Shown in pieces: positions 35,679-47,928 of a stretch of 64,000 nt of DNA. The notes beneath the pieces are model-generated. The model made no database searches. It was not told the DNA's origin and saw only the letters and a list, made by a program, of their open reading frames with translations. The DNA is from Diphasiastrum complanatum (lineage: Eukaryota; Streptophyta; Lycopodiopsida; Lycopodiales; Lycopodiaceae): NCBI GenBank assembly GCA_029204225.1, contig CM055112.1, positions 43,347,025-43,411,024 of the forward strand. Reading direction: 5' to 3'. The position numbers and the translations under genes were made by a program. Numbering within the stretch: the first letter of the stretch is position 1; the number at the start of each line of letters is the position of its first letter.

Positions 35679-36255
35679 TTTATAGAATCATAAGCAAGAT
35701 ATGAACATTCCATCATATTCTATGCAAAGAGTAAATCAATTCTGTTTTTGGCCTCATCTCTATCAAAATTTTGATAAGAAAGTTATGGTAGATCAAAGAT
35801 TTATAGTACTAGATAAGCATTTGATGACGTGACACTTGATTATCTGGAATATCTCCACCACGCGAGGATCTGCATTCTGGTAAAAAATACTTGTCTATTC
35901 TCACGTCATGGCAATATGCCACATCATCATAGTCTATGCACATAGTAGATCCATTTTCCTTTTAACCTCATCTCTATTAGAGTTCGGATAAGAAAGTTAT
36001 GGAAGCATTTGATGATGTGGCATTTGATGACATGGCAATTGATGATATGGAATATCTCCACCACACAAGGATCTGCATTCTAGTAAAAGAACTTGTCTAT
36101 TCTCGTGTCATGGCGATATGCCACATCATCAAAATCTTTGATTAGCCATAACTTTCTTATTTGAACTCGGATGGAGATGAGGTAAAAAGCAAAAATGATG
36201 TACTTTTTGTGTAAAATCCATTGGAATGATCACATCTTGCTTATGATTCTATAAA
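35679..36255. mobile_element. Fold-back (MITE-like) element with inverted repeats of about 110 bp
   Basis: The left end TTTATAGAATCATAAGCAAG (35679-) is the inverted counterpart of the right end CTTGCTTATGATTCTATAAA (-36255). The arms continue inward through CCTCATCTCTATC...AAGAAAGTTATGG. The centre holds an internal direct duplication with GATATGGAATATCTCCACCAC and CATGGCAATATGCCACATCATC. No coding capacity. No certain target duplication. Confidence 0.8.
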
Positions 36256-37408
36256 CAGATCAAAAATGTCTAAAAACTTTATTGTTGTTCTACTCATCCA
36301 TAGTTTGATGGTTGATGTTTTACAGCTTCTTGCAGGTTAGCCCTCTTTAAAACATGTAAGTTTATTTAACTATGCTTTTCTCAAAATATACTACCACGAA
36401 CCATAAGTTTTAATATTTGGGCAGTTAGGAGTCTTCCGGGCAGCAAGTATTGTCAAATCACAACTCCAAAATGTTCAAAAATGTTACCAGAAAACTCCAA
36501 AATTTTTCAGACCAACAAACAACGTTACATTCCTTCATAGGTGTTAAAACTTTATTGGGCCACATGTACATTCAATAGTTGAATAATCAATAAACACTTG
36601 CTAATTTGGGCCTAATTTTGGATCAACACCATCAAATCTCAATAAATCCTCTTGTACTTGGCTCTGATACCATGTGAAAATCTACAAAATTGGACCAAGA
36701 ATGGATCCTAACTTCTATCTTGAACCTGGCTGGTTTCCAAGCATAGAAAGGAAGATTGAGACACATGCAACACTTTGCACACACTAAGAATGGATTACAA
36801 ACTCAAAACAACCTGAACACACTCTTGATTAAGCTCTCAAACTTTCCAGCAAGTGACCAGATCAAGTTATGGTGTGAAGAGTTACTTGCATTCTTAGAAA
36901 ATACACAAGATTAGGGTTGCCAAGAATACCTAGGATTGAACAAACTTGATCAACATATGATCAACACACTAAGATATTGATTCAACCTATAAAACCATAT
37001 GTAAACCACAATTCTAAAAGTTTATAAACTCTAGCAAGTGATAAATACAAGCTTTAGAGTGAATGAAAGAGCACACTTAGTGAATCAGAAGACTAGCTTC
37101 ACTAGCTTGTCAAATCTTGATGTTTAGATGTAGATCTTAAAGGGGAGAGCATGTTGAGCGAAGGGTTGTTGTCACGAATTGTTTTTGAGAGAAAGCTGAG
37201 AGTGGTTAAAACAAAGTTTCCGTCCTGATGATCCCTTTCCAAGTGGACCCTCCTCATGAAAGGTTCTCTATGTTCTCCTCATGAAAGGTTTTCTATGTTG
37301 TGTGTGCAGGTGAATACAAATTCTAGCTGGTTCTTCATATAGTGTGCACACCTTATCTCCAATCCCTTTTCAGGCTCTTATAGTGAGTTTCACTCTGCTC
37401 CATGTGTC
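36256..37408 (-). mobile_element. LTR remnant next to a primer-binding site
   Basis: GGCTCTGATACCA at 36660-36672 read on the minus strand gives TGGTATCAGAGCC, the usual initiator tRNA-Met primer-binding site. TGTGAAAATC from 36673 would start (in inverted sense) a 5' LTR running right. The LTR right end is not resolved. No coding domain of the element is adjacent. Confidence 0.5.
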
Positions 37409-38002
37409 TACATTATTATGAATTGATAGATTGACACGTTGTGCTTGGATTTGGTACACTTGAATGTTGTGCACCAGCCACCCCTCACCAATAATGCATT
37501 ATTATGGCAGGTATAATATTTTCCCACCTTGTTTTCTGATGCTCTGCTATGAATAAGCTCTAAAATTATGCTTCAATATTTATTCGGGCATTAATTTTAA
37601 TAGTCACATTTAATGGCTCTCCCCAAATCTGAGTAATATGTGAATAATTTCATCAATTGAAATTTGAAGGTTACTAGAAACGGGTCGTTCGCAATCCCCC
37701 ATACATTAATTCATTAAATTTGCTTGGGCAAAAGTGCTTGCCACGCGGTTTATTTAACGTTGCAATGCTTTTTGAGTGGCATTCATCACTAAAATCTGCC
37801 TCGACTTCCGTCACTCTTTTGCTGTTTAAACATCTGAAGCCGCTCTTCGTTCTTTGGCCTTTTACCTCATTCCTTCGAATTCGCAGGATTAAGTTAACAG
37901 TTCTCGTGAGCTTGTTCCTACATTCCGTTCTGTTTGCATTGCATAAGAGTACAGTTGCATCTGTGACTATCACGTGTCTTCCTTACATCGATCACCAAAT
38001 CT

Positions 38003-38785
38003 ATGGATCGTGTTTATAACATGCGCAACTCCGGTATGCATTTAGCAGCATGTGTTGCCGTTGTCGCCATCTTTCTGTGCTTATCTTCTGCTGCTGGCTC
38101 TCCGGTCGTTGATCCCATTCCTGGTATGCGCATATTATTTGCTACTACAATGTGATATATTATATCTACATGGTCATGTTGGTAATTGTTTCACGATTCC
38201 TATGAGCTGTACATGTATTGCTTCCGACTTTGAATTCAGCTTCAGCTTGATATACAGATTTTCTTGCTGTAATAGTTTTAGCTCATTAACTTACCTGCAA
38301 TTCAATACGATATGGGAATTCGTTTTGTGTCTATTTTTTGATAATGCCAAAGTAGTTGATAAGTTTGCTGGCATCATATTATTTCCTCTATCTCTGATTT
38401 CCGAACGAGGTTCCTGGAATATTTCAATCCACGAATGGAAGGTTTTGCAGGTATGGAGGAGCAAGCTCCGATAGGAAGCATCTTCAACTCAACTTCTGAC
38501 GACGCCATACACAGGAAAGAGGCAAACCACTCGGCGCTGAATATATCTGGTAATCGCCTTATTCGATCCAAACTTCACATAGATTCCACAATCGCAAAGC
38601 AAATCACGTTGGTTCTTGATATTCCCTATATAGTGATATATTTTGAGAGCGTGCTCTAATCCATGCGTTTGAATATAAGCCTCGTCTTAGATGGGAAACC
38701 TCTTCCACAATTTACAATTTTTCGTATTGTTTATGCAACCGAGTACATGTATAATATACGGCTGAAATCTGTGAACTTTTGCTAA
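38003..38785 (+). pseudogene. TPD1-like pseudogene (copy 2)
   Basis: Exons 1 (38003-38123) and 2 (38451-38549) remain open with intact donors and the exon-2 acceptor, and differ from copy 1 by single residues (A4V, K43E). The equivalent of 8025-8261 is deleted between AATATAAGC and CTCGTCTTAG at 38680/38681. This removes the last intron's acceptor and 215 of 320 bp of exon 3, including most of the cysteine framework. The remaining exon-3 end (38681-38785) keeps LVLDGKPLP to NFC. A secreted product with the full domain cannot be made. Confidence 0.85.
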
Positions 38786-39241
38786 ACGTGAAGCCGTAAC
38801 TGGAGGAATGGTACATCTAGCTAGCAGCATCCGAAACTCTTTCCATAGGATTAGCTCATCTGAGTTTCAGAGTTGCGTTATCCGTAAATGTTAAAATAGT
38901 GGATGAATTGAAGCACAACCAGGACTTTTGGTTAACTTTGTCGTTCTAGCATACTTTTGTATTAGATGTACTTTTTTTTTCAAAAAGAATCTAAAAGGCT
39001 AAATTACTACACTACTACACTGTCAATGGTGTTTTTGCAAAAGCTAACATTAAACTCAATTCCTTGAATTATAAGGGTAGGTTGTACTAAGGCTCATGAC
39101 TTTATTGCAAGGACCTGGTCCTTTAGATGCACCTCTACATACAAGTCTTAAATAACAAATAATTCATGTCCCTTTGTTTATTTTGCATGCATGCTCACGT
39201 AGCAAAGGGTTAACAATGCTATCTTTTTATCGCATGCATCT

Positions 39242-39343
39242 ATAGGCTTTCAACTTACATGCTCAACTTACATGCTTACTAAAGCACCATCCATAGGCTT
39301 TCAACTTACATGCTCAACTTACATGCCTACTAAAGCACCATGC
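39242..39343. repeat. Tandem duplication of a 51-bp unit
   Basis: ATAGGCTTTCAACTTACATG at 39242 recurs at 39293, each followed by ACTAAAGCACCAT. It lies exactly at the join where copy 2 lacks the 2.75-kb tract of copy 1. Confidence 0.85.
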
Positions 39344-41188
39344 ATGCTGCATCAGGCCTCAACCAAGGTTCATGCCTTGATACATCGACATCCAATTTTG
39401 ACAATAGAGTTTACACCTATCATGCCAAACCTAAATAAGGTGATTCCTACATCAGGAAAAGCATTTCAGATGAATTAAGAAAACCTATTGAAAAAAAATT
39501 CTAGTACTCACATTCACCTAAGGGTGACATCTCTATCTAGGAAAGTGTCACAATAGCTTATCCTTACAAAGGCAAAACTACAAAGCATGTTAATAGTGAA
39601 TTTTGCTTTTTAGATGACACACCGACATCCATAGAATTATCACATAAGCGGTAAGCGCTATGGTGACAAACCTAAAATTAACTACCCTATTGTGTGGCAA
39701 TCATTAAAAAACAAGTACATAATTATAGGAAGATCCAAAATTGAAGAGGTGGCATCTAAGGAGGAGGAGTTAACCTTGATAGGATTTACAAGGATTTGCA
39801 CACCATGCCTTGGTTTCAAGATAACGATTGGGGTGGGTTCATGCACATATGTAGACGAGAATTGAAGGTTGAACCTTTGGACAGCTTGCGGAGCACCACC
39901 TTTGCTTCCATGAATGCAAACACTTGGCCAATGCACTTACGAAGTGTCAGACGGAGTGAATCAAATACTCAGAGATGGTTCAGAGTATGCAATTGCATCT
40001 GCTATTGTTTTGTGCTCACGACATCTAATTTGTATATGCTACTTACTAAATTGATCATATAGTTTTTCATGTTGAATATCATGTCAGAAGGATTGAATGC
40101 TTCTTTGTTCTATTGTAATTTGATTACACTGAATTTCTCTTATACGTTAGAGAAACCTCAACTCAAAAAGGGCCCTATAAGAAATCCGAACTCAATGAGA
40201 GAATAATTAGAGAGAGAAAGTATAAACTACAAGATTTGTTGTCATTTTTCTAGTTTTTGGTGTTGCTTGCCATCTTACTAGAGTGGTTAACTGATTTTTA
40301 GCTCAAACTAAATAAATATTTGACTAAGCATGCACTATCCACGCTGCCAAGAAGCTTTTATTCATGCGCTTATGAGGAGTTTGGTTGCGCCATATGATTA
40401 GTGGCAGGAGGAAAAGAGGATAAATTTTGGTTGAGCAAGGCTATCCCTCTTTTGATGAAAGGTAGATTATATAATATCCACTGCTATTGCTTAATTATCT
40501 ACATGCTTGTTGGAGTTTCGTGATTATCATTTTTCTTGTTACAATATGATTTAGTTTGTTTGATTTTGAAGTGATAGAAAAGCTTGATCTTCATATTGTA
40601 CTCCCATTAGATTGTGCTTGTTGGAGGGTCTGCGGATATCGAGACAACCCTAACCCTAGTTAATAAGTGAGAGGGATTTTGCACCCTGCATGTGTAAGTC
40701 GAACTCGATGATCACATAGTTATTTGATTAATTAAAGACTAATAAAATGACCACATCTTTTTGCGGGAATTAAATGTTGCAAGGCCTACTAGTCAAGTTA
40801 GTGAATTAAAAAGAGTTCCCCCCAAATTTCAAATTTTAAATAATAAGGGAGGTGGAAATTGGCCAATAGGATTTGAGGCCAACCCTATATATAGTGGTAC
40901 TTTGTGATTCATTTTACATGCTCAATTTCAAATCAAAACAGGTGGAAACTCTATTGATTTGTCAATTGGATGTCCTTGCTCTTCTTCTCCTTGCTCCATC
41001 TCTCATATTTTCTTACTATCTTTATGTTTATTGGATTTTCTAATTGTTGAATTAGATTATTGTTTTCATTTTTGTGAGAGAGGAGAGAGAGAGAGAAAAG
41101 TAAGATTGATCTTTGCTTGGGTAGTGTTAATGGATGGTAGTGTTAGGGGTAGTGTTAGATGTATTTTCATGAGCATGCATGTGAATTT

Positions 41189-41530
41189 TGTTGGATTTAT
41201 CTCCTCTACTCTCCTAAATCCTATGTTAATCTGCCTCCATTCATGTTGCTGCATATTTTACTCGTGTTGTCTCACAGTCTGCATATTTGAGTTGTTTGTC
41301 GCTACAGTCTGCATTTTTACTCAAGAATTTCCACAGGCGAAAAACCCGACACTGTCGCTAAAAAATCCGACACTGTCGCCTTTCCACCTTTAGGCCATCC
41401 TGAGCAACTAAGTGTTTTGCGACACTTCCAAAAAAGCGACAATTGCATAGTCTGCATAAATACAAATGTCTACAAATCTGCTCTCTATAAGCAGAATCAC
41501 AGGAACTCTTTCCAGTATTACATGCAATAG
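41189..41530 (+). mobile_element. LTR relic, copy-2 counterpart of 13571-13900
   Basis: Starts TGTTGGATTTATCTCC and matches the relic in copy 1 and the 3' LTR at 47115. It differs from copy 1 by a short duplication of a CGACACTGTCGC-type segment (41346-41380). Right end approximate. Confidence 0.65.
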
Positions 41531-42840
41531 CATATATGAAGCTGAAAATGGTTGATGCAGAGGTAAAAATTTATCAATATCAGTTCAATGCACCCTTGTA
41601 GTTATTGTTTGATTTCTTTTCATATTGTGCACGCTGATCCGATATTCAAACAATATTTTTTGGATATCGGTTCGACGTGTGCTTGTTTCCGTTGTAGATT
41701 TTATTATAACCTCCCGTGCGTTGATCCGATATTACATAATGTTAAAATTTTGTTACTAACTTTTGTTTATATTGGATATTGTAGTCCTCCCTGCTGATTC
41801 TGTCAGCTGTGGTTGGTATATAGTATGCAATGCCAAACACTTTTTCAATTGGCTTGCACTACAAGATGAACTTTCTAATTTAGAAGAGGTAATCTTTGAT
41901 TAATAACATCTAATTGTGTTTTTGTTTTTTTTCATAATAACATTCCTAATAACTAATCTTTGATTAATAACATTTAACTGTGTTTTTGTTTTTTTCAATT
42001 TAAATGCCCGAAGGTCTCCCCAATGGAGATAATGCACTTCAGGCAGGAGACCATAAAGCTTGTAATCGAAAATTCATATCCAGTTGCAGTAGCAGAGTAT
42101 TCTCAATCCAAGCTACTTCCAATTGGAGAAATGGATGTAGAGATCATAGAAAGTTGATACTGATAAAAAGTTGGTCTCCCTTGATGTGGATGAGACACAT
42201 GTACAAAAAAATTTTATAGAAATTTTTTTATAGTTTTCTATGGTTGTTCTTACAAGTTTGTTTTCCTGTTATTAATTCAGGTTATTATTCATTCAACTTC
42301 ATTTTCTATGGTTTTCCTACATGTTTGTTTTTCATAGCCTCGGTCCACCTTGTCTTTACCATGATTTTTTTTGGATAAGTTTAGAAAGATGATCTGATTA
42401 AACCTTTGTCACAACCAATCCAAACATGAGACATAAGTTCACTTAGATTTGTTGTGACAAACCTTTGATCAGATCATCTTCTAAACTAAGACAAGAACAA
42501 TACAGACCAAGGCAATGAAGACAGAAAATACAGCTGATATATCCAAGACTTCAACAAGGGCATGTGTCGATTCGATATCTGATTGTTGTGGTCACTAGAG
42601 TTCACATAGAATGCTCCTCAACCTGTTAAGAACTTGAAAAACACGCTTGCATAAAGGTTAAAACCTTCTAGCAAATTCTCCAGTCAAATTACATAAGGAG
42701 AGTCACTGACATGCTCAACAAAGTACACCGAAATTTATGCAAAAGATTGTTGACAATCCGTTCACCCAAAAGCGGATCTTTCATCCAAGTCGGAGTTTTG
42801 CTCAGCCTTTTGGAGAATTATAAAATCACTCAAAGAGTAT

Positions 42841-42945
42841 TTGTCATCCACTTAAAAAGAATGTTCATCCATTTAAGGAGAGTGTTCATCCACTTAAGGA
42901 GAGTGTTCATCCACAAAGGAGGGTGTTCATCCACAAAAGTGGAGA
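42841..42945. repeat. Minisatellite of about 21 bp, 4-5 units
   Basis: Units of the type GTTCATCCACTTAAGGAGAGT are repeated with small changes. They give an MFIHLRRV repeat in a 119-codon frame that is not called as a gene. Confidence 0.8.
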
Positions 42946-43220
42946 TTGTCAACAATAGATTGAACAGAACATTGCTAGTATTGAATATGCACAAGTCTCA
43001 AAATCAACAAATGATTAGGTGTGATGATTTGATCCAAAATAGCTTCTTATTAGCCTCTGATCTTCAATAGACTTGAAATATGCTTTTGATCCACAAGTTC
43101 AACTTAACAAACAAAGGGTACTAAAATTTGATCAACAATGTAATGCATAATCATGCTAGACTTGATCAAACATCCAAATATCACCATAAATGAAAACCTT
43201 ACTAAAAATTCTAGCCAGCC

Positions 43221-43899
43221 AGTTCTGATATCATGTGAAAAAAGTGGATCTTGAATGGATCTAAAATCCCAAATGTTTGGCTAATATCTTTGCACAACAA
43301 CTACAAAAGCTAGAAATGGCAAAGCATCCTAATGCTACCTTTGATGCACAAGAACTTGAACAAGCATTCTAAGAACTCAAGAAACTATTCAAAGGTATTG
43401 AGGGTGGCCCAAAACAACATCATACCAACCCCCTACAATAGCAGCCTACCACTTTTGAAAAGCACCTAAGATCATACACAAGAGCATGAAGAAACACACA
43501 ACTTTGATGCTCATAATGGAGGAAGAAACACTGACAATGATCTATTCATATCAATGAAATAGTACATAAGTTTCTTCAACCTGTTTCTCCATGAAAATCA
43601 CCCTAATATAGGTGAGAGAGATGACTCTCTCTCTCCTCTCTCTAGAACTTAGGACTCAATTTTAGGACATCACTAGCCTAAAATAGCCAATTTTGGCCTA
43701 TATGTCCACATGACATTGTTTTGGTGTCATTTTGAAGGTCTTGAAGTTTGAAACTTCTTCAATATGAAATATATACTAAAATAAAAATATATAGACCTGT
43801 TCCACACGTGTGAAAGGTCAGATCCAAAACTATGTGCCAAATCACCAAGTTTGGCCTAAAACTAGTCAAAGAAATGTTGACAATTTTGATTCAGACCGA
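43221..43899 (-). mobile_element. Second LTR remnant with primer-binding site
   Basis: AGTTCTGATATCA (43221-43233) read on the minus strand is a diverged tRNA-Met primer-binding site, and TGTGAAAAAAGTGG starts at 43234, as at 36673. The LTR limit on the right is uncertain. ACACGTGTGA near 43804 is a G-box-like motif inside it. Confidence 0.4.
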
Positions 43900-44175
43900 T
43901 ATCTAAAAGTAAGTTCCTCAACCAAATTGCTTCCTTTGTAGCTTGTGATATACTCTCAGTCTGTAGAAGATAGAGCTATCGTAGAGCTTTCAACTGTTCC
44001 AGGAAATAGGACCATTGTTGAGGAAGAAGGTAAATCTAAAAGTGAATTTACAAGTGTCTACATCTCCTGCCGAACTTGCATCTGTATAACCACTGAGTAA
44101 ATTGAGTTTGTCGTTGTCGACTGCTCCATAACAAATACAAATGTCCATAGTAGCTCGAAGATATCTCATGACTGT
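43900..44175 (-). pseudogene. Copia RNase H fragment
   Basis: Read on the minus strand: NNPTVMRYLRATMDICICYG, LLSGYTDASSAGDVDT, FFLNNGPISW. This is the copia RNase H pattern, close to the plus-strand copy at 46.5-46.7 kb. A stop and the lack of neighbours show it is a fragment. Confidence 0.75.
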
Positions 44176-44759
44176 TGGATTATTCTCCTTTCTACTAATC
44201 GACCAATCGGTTTTTAATCTTCATCCAACTGTTTATCTAGTCCTGCGGATTCTCGCGTGTTTTACACAAGTGTTTTTACACAGTCTACAGAAATACACGG
44301 AGTTTGATGTAGTTTACGTTCATTTTTGCAGAGTGACAGTTTACGTTCATTTCTGCAGACAAAGTGGTTACGATATAAATCCATCAGCAAGTAGTTTTTG
44401 AGAAGTCCTAGTTGGATGGATGCCAGCACATCACAACTAACTGGATGACGCTTTTGATGACCTAATTGCTTAGTATAAATAGTTGTTCATATTTCAACAT
44501 CGTAAATCTCATATAAAGTATTGAATAGTTAGCTCTCTTTCAAACTTGCGAGCTTGAACTCTCTTGAGCATTCTAGCTCAATTCTTTAGAGTCGATTAGA
44601 GATTACTATTGTGCTTACTACTTATCAGTAGTTGCACTTAATTCAGAATTATATTCTAGCCGCTCAGAGATAGCATAGAGTACGCAGCTTCGATCCATAA
44701 CTTGTTGTACGAGCTAGCAAACCACGTATTAGGTATATCAATGAGTCTACAGCCTACCT

Positions 44760-47100
44760 TGTTCAGGAGCAGATGATTGTCGAAGAGGCACTTAGTCAGC
44801 CAGATTTTGATCTTTGGAAAGAAGCTATGAATAAAGAGTATTCATCTCTTATCAAAAACCATACTTGAAAAATTGTCAAATTATCTGCTAGCAGAAACAT
44901 AGCTAATTGTAAATGGATTTTCAAAGTCAAGTACAAGGCAGATGGAAGCATCGACAGAAGAAAAGCCTGACTTGTCGCCAGAGGATTTTCTTATGTATAC
45001 AACGTTGATTACACTGAGACTTTCAATCCAATAGTTAATCATTATTCTATTCGACTTTTATTATCGTTTGCTGCTGCAGCAGATTTGAAAATACATCAAA
45101 TGGATGTACAGACAGCATATCTCAATGGAGTTATTGAAGAACACATTTACATGGTGCAATCTGAAGGTTATATTATCAAAGGTAAACGCAATCATGTGTG
45201 TAAACTCCATAAGGCACTTTATGGCTTGAAGCAATCTGCTCGAGGATAGTTTCAAAGGATCAATACTTTCCTTATTGATCACGGCTGCACACCAAGCTCT
45301 TTAGATTCGAATGTTTACTTCAAGATAATGCAACAGTCGTTTATCATTACCACTCTATACATGGACGACACATTGCTCTTCGGCAACAGTATCGATCTGA
45401 TAAAAGAAACTAAGACAATGCTATCTTCCGAATTCGATATGACTGATCCGAGGGAAGCTCATTTCTGCCTTGGTATTCCAATCCATAGAAACAAAAATTG
45501 AAAGTTGATCTACGTTACTCAGCAGAGGTACATCTACAATATGCTAGTTAGATATAACTTGTTTAATTGCAAGTTAGCTCTCCCACCAATGGAATCAGGT
45601 CTAAAATTGTCGAAGGGCCAATGTCCCTGAACAATCGAAGAAAAGGAACAAATGTGTGAGTATCCTTATCATTCGATAATAGGATCTCTTATGTATGCAA
45701 TGACTTGTACCAGGTATGGAGGTATGGAACCTAGAGAGGTGTTAGAAAGTCATTGGATGACTATTTTTCTAAACCTTGGGCCTCAACCTTGAACCATATC
45801 ACTTTATTGGTCTAGGACCAAAGTAACTTGCACAACTTGGGCAATGGGACCTAGTAGGAGGGCGCTTTTCTAAAGTGTCCATTGAGTTCCCAAATCCCAC
45901 AAGAAAGGCATTTCCGAAGGATACGTTCTGGAAGGCATGAAGAATCATGTCTGTAAACTCCACAAAGCACTGTACGGCTTGAAACAGTCTGCCAAAGCTT
46001 GGTTTCAGAGGATCAACACATTCCTCATTGAACAAGGATCTAAATCAAGCACTGCTGATTGCAACATTTATTCAAAGTCAGTGCAGCAATCCTTCATTAT
46101 CATCGCCTTGTATGTTGATGATACGTTGCTCTTCAACAACAATGCCAATATGGTCAAGGATTGAAAACAGATGTTGTTCTTAGAATTTGACATGACTGAT
46201 CTGGCGAAGCACACTTCTGTCTTGGAATTCAAATCCACAAAGACAGAGCAAATCGACTGATTTACATCACTCAACAAAGGTATCTTCATAATGCTCTTAA
46301 CAGATACAATTTAATGAACTGTAAATTAGCTCACTCACCAATGGATCCAGGCCTACATCTGTCAAAGGACCAATGTCCCCAGACCAAGCAGGAAGAGGAG
46401 CAGATGAGAGATTATCCGTATCGATTGATACTTGGATCTCTCATGTACGCAATGGTCTATATAAAACCAGATATCTCTTTTGTTGTCAGCTCACTCAGCC
46501 AATACATGGCTAATCCTGGAATTACCCATTGGAAGGCTCTTATTCGAGTCATGAGATATATTCGAGCTACCATGGACCAGTGCATCTACTATGGAGATGT
46601 CAACAACGACAATCTTCATCAGCTCAATGGTTATTCTGATGCAAGCTGGGGAGGAGATGTAGACCATCATAAGTCCACATCTAGATTTACATTCTTCTTC
46701 AATGGCGGTCCTATTTCATGGAACAATCGTAAGCAAACCTCTATCGCACTTTTTTCTACTGAAGCATAATATATTGCTACTTCTCAATCTATTAAGGAAG
46801 CGTTTTGGTTGAGAAATTTGTTGTCAGACATCAATGTGTATCAGTGCAGCCCTACAATTTTGTTTTGTGATAATCAAAGTGCTATTGCCTTATCGGCCAA
46901 CCCTAGATTTCATTCTAGGAGTAAGCACATTGAGATAAGATATTACTACATCAGGGACAAGGTTCTCGACAGAGAGGTGAGCTTAACGTACTACCGAACG
47001 TAGGACATGGTTGCAAGCATTTTCACGAAAGCACTCAGTGTTATGCACACAATAGATTTTGTGCATTGCTCAGTCTGAAGATCAAGTCATTCACAGATCC
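44760..47100 (+). pseudogene. Ty1/copia element G: duplicated RT and RNase H
   Basis: A first reverse transcriptase (44760-45715) reads DFDLWKEAMNKEYSSL, WIFKVKYKADGSI, IHQMDVQTAYLNG, LYGLKQS and the active site LYMDDTLLFG, with four stops. After about 200 bp of unrelated sequence a second, overlapping RT starts at 45918 (KNHVCKLHKALYGLKQS, LYVDDTLLF). It goes on through SLMYAMVYIKPDIS to RNase H (GYSDASWGGDVD, CDNQSAIALS, SKHIEIRYYYIRDKV) and ends near 47040 with SIFTKALS. So the RT is partly duplicated. gag, protease and integrase are absent. Confidence 0.85.
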
Positions 47101-47560
47101 AGATTAAGGGGGGGTGTTGGATTTACTCCTACTCCTCTCCTAAATCTCAATTTTAATTTGCCTCCATTCATGCTACATATTTACTAACGTCGTCACGCAG
47201 TCTGCATATTTACACCCAAATTCGCACAAACAAAGAAAAAAAAAGACAAATGAATAGCGACACTGTGTATTTACACAGGTTATGGTGACAGGCAAAAAGG
47301 GGACACTACCTTACTGAATGCCAAAAGTGTCCTAAAAGCTAAGGCACTCTATAAATCTTATCCTAACATCTTTCTCATTGTAAAGAATCACAGACTCGAT
47401 TGTAGATCTGGGTCTCCTTGCCATTGCTATTTTCAAAGCTTGGGCGCCAAAAATCTCTCTGATATGATACTTAATTTCAATTTTTCGTATCACATTTAAT
47501 CTAATGTGAATGCCAACATAGTCACAGTTACTGCGTATACCATATTTTATGTAACTATAC
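47101..47560 (+). mobile_element. Polypurine tract and 3' LTR of copia element G
   Basis: AGATTAAGGGGGGG (47101-47114) is the polypurine tract, and the LTR starts TGTTGGATTTACTCC at 47115. Relics of this LTR lie at 13571 and 41189. The right end is estimated; no 5' LTR was seen. Confidence 0.75.
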
Positions 47561-47928
47561 ATACTGTATTTCTATAACTGTAACTAGTATAGTTAGAAAA
47601 TTTCATTATACTAACCAGCATAGTCAAATCTTATTTAACTTGAGATATTGAAGTCGGGCAGATTAGCACATGTCGGGTAGGAAGAAGAAACCAATGGGAT
47701 AAGTCCATGTTGCCCGGACACAAATTTCAAAGTTTTCTATATTGCATTTTTATTTTTCAATTAATTTGACATATGTTACGTAGATTTCAAATCTGTGCAT
47801 TTTGATTGGGCTTAATGACAGTCGAAACTAAAGAAAAAATATAAAAGTATCTTTACAAAGGTCTTTTTTTATTTTGGAACTCCTCTAATGTGACAATAGA
47901 TTTTTTTTTTAGAAAAGAGAGGTGCATA

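Larger units (their letters stand above)
37409..42605 (+). repeat. Segmental duplication, copy 2 (5.2 kb)
   Basis: Collinear with 6751-14977. It lacks 237 bp of the TPD1-like gene and the 2.75-kb tract 8839-11588, and has one copy of the 173-bp unit. Similarity ends abruptly at both sides: TACATTATTATG on the left, GAGTTCA on the right. Same orientation as copy 1, 30 kb apart. Confidence 0.9.

Noticed and set aside
36659-36673. tRNA-like match (TGGTATCAGAGCC complement), also near 17783, 19791, 43221, 56024 and 61368
   Set aside because: These are 12-14 base primer-binding sites next to LTR edges, not tRNA genes; no cloverleaf is present.
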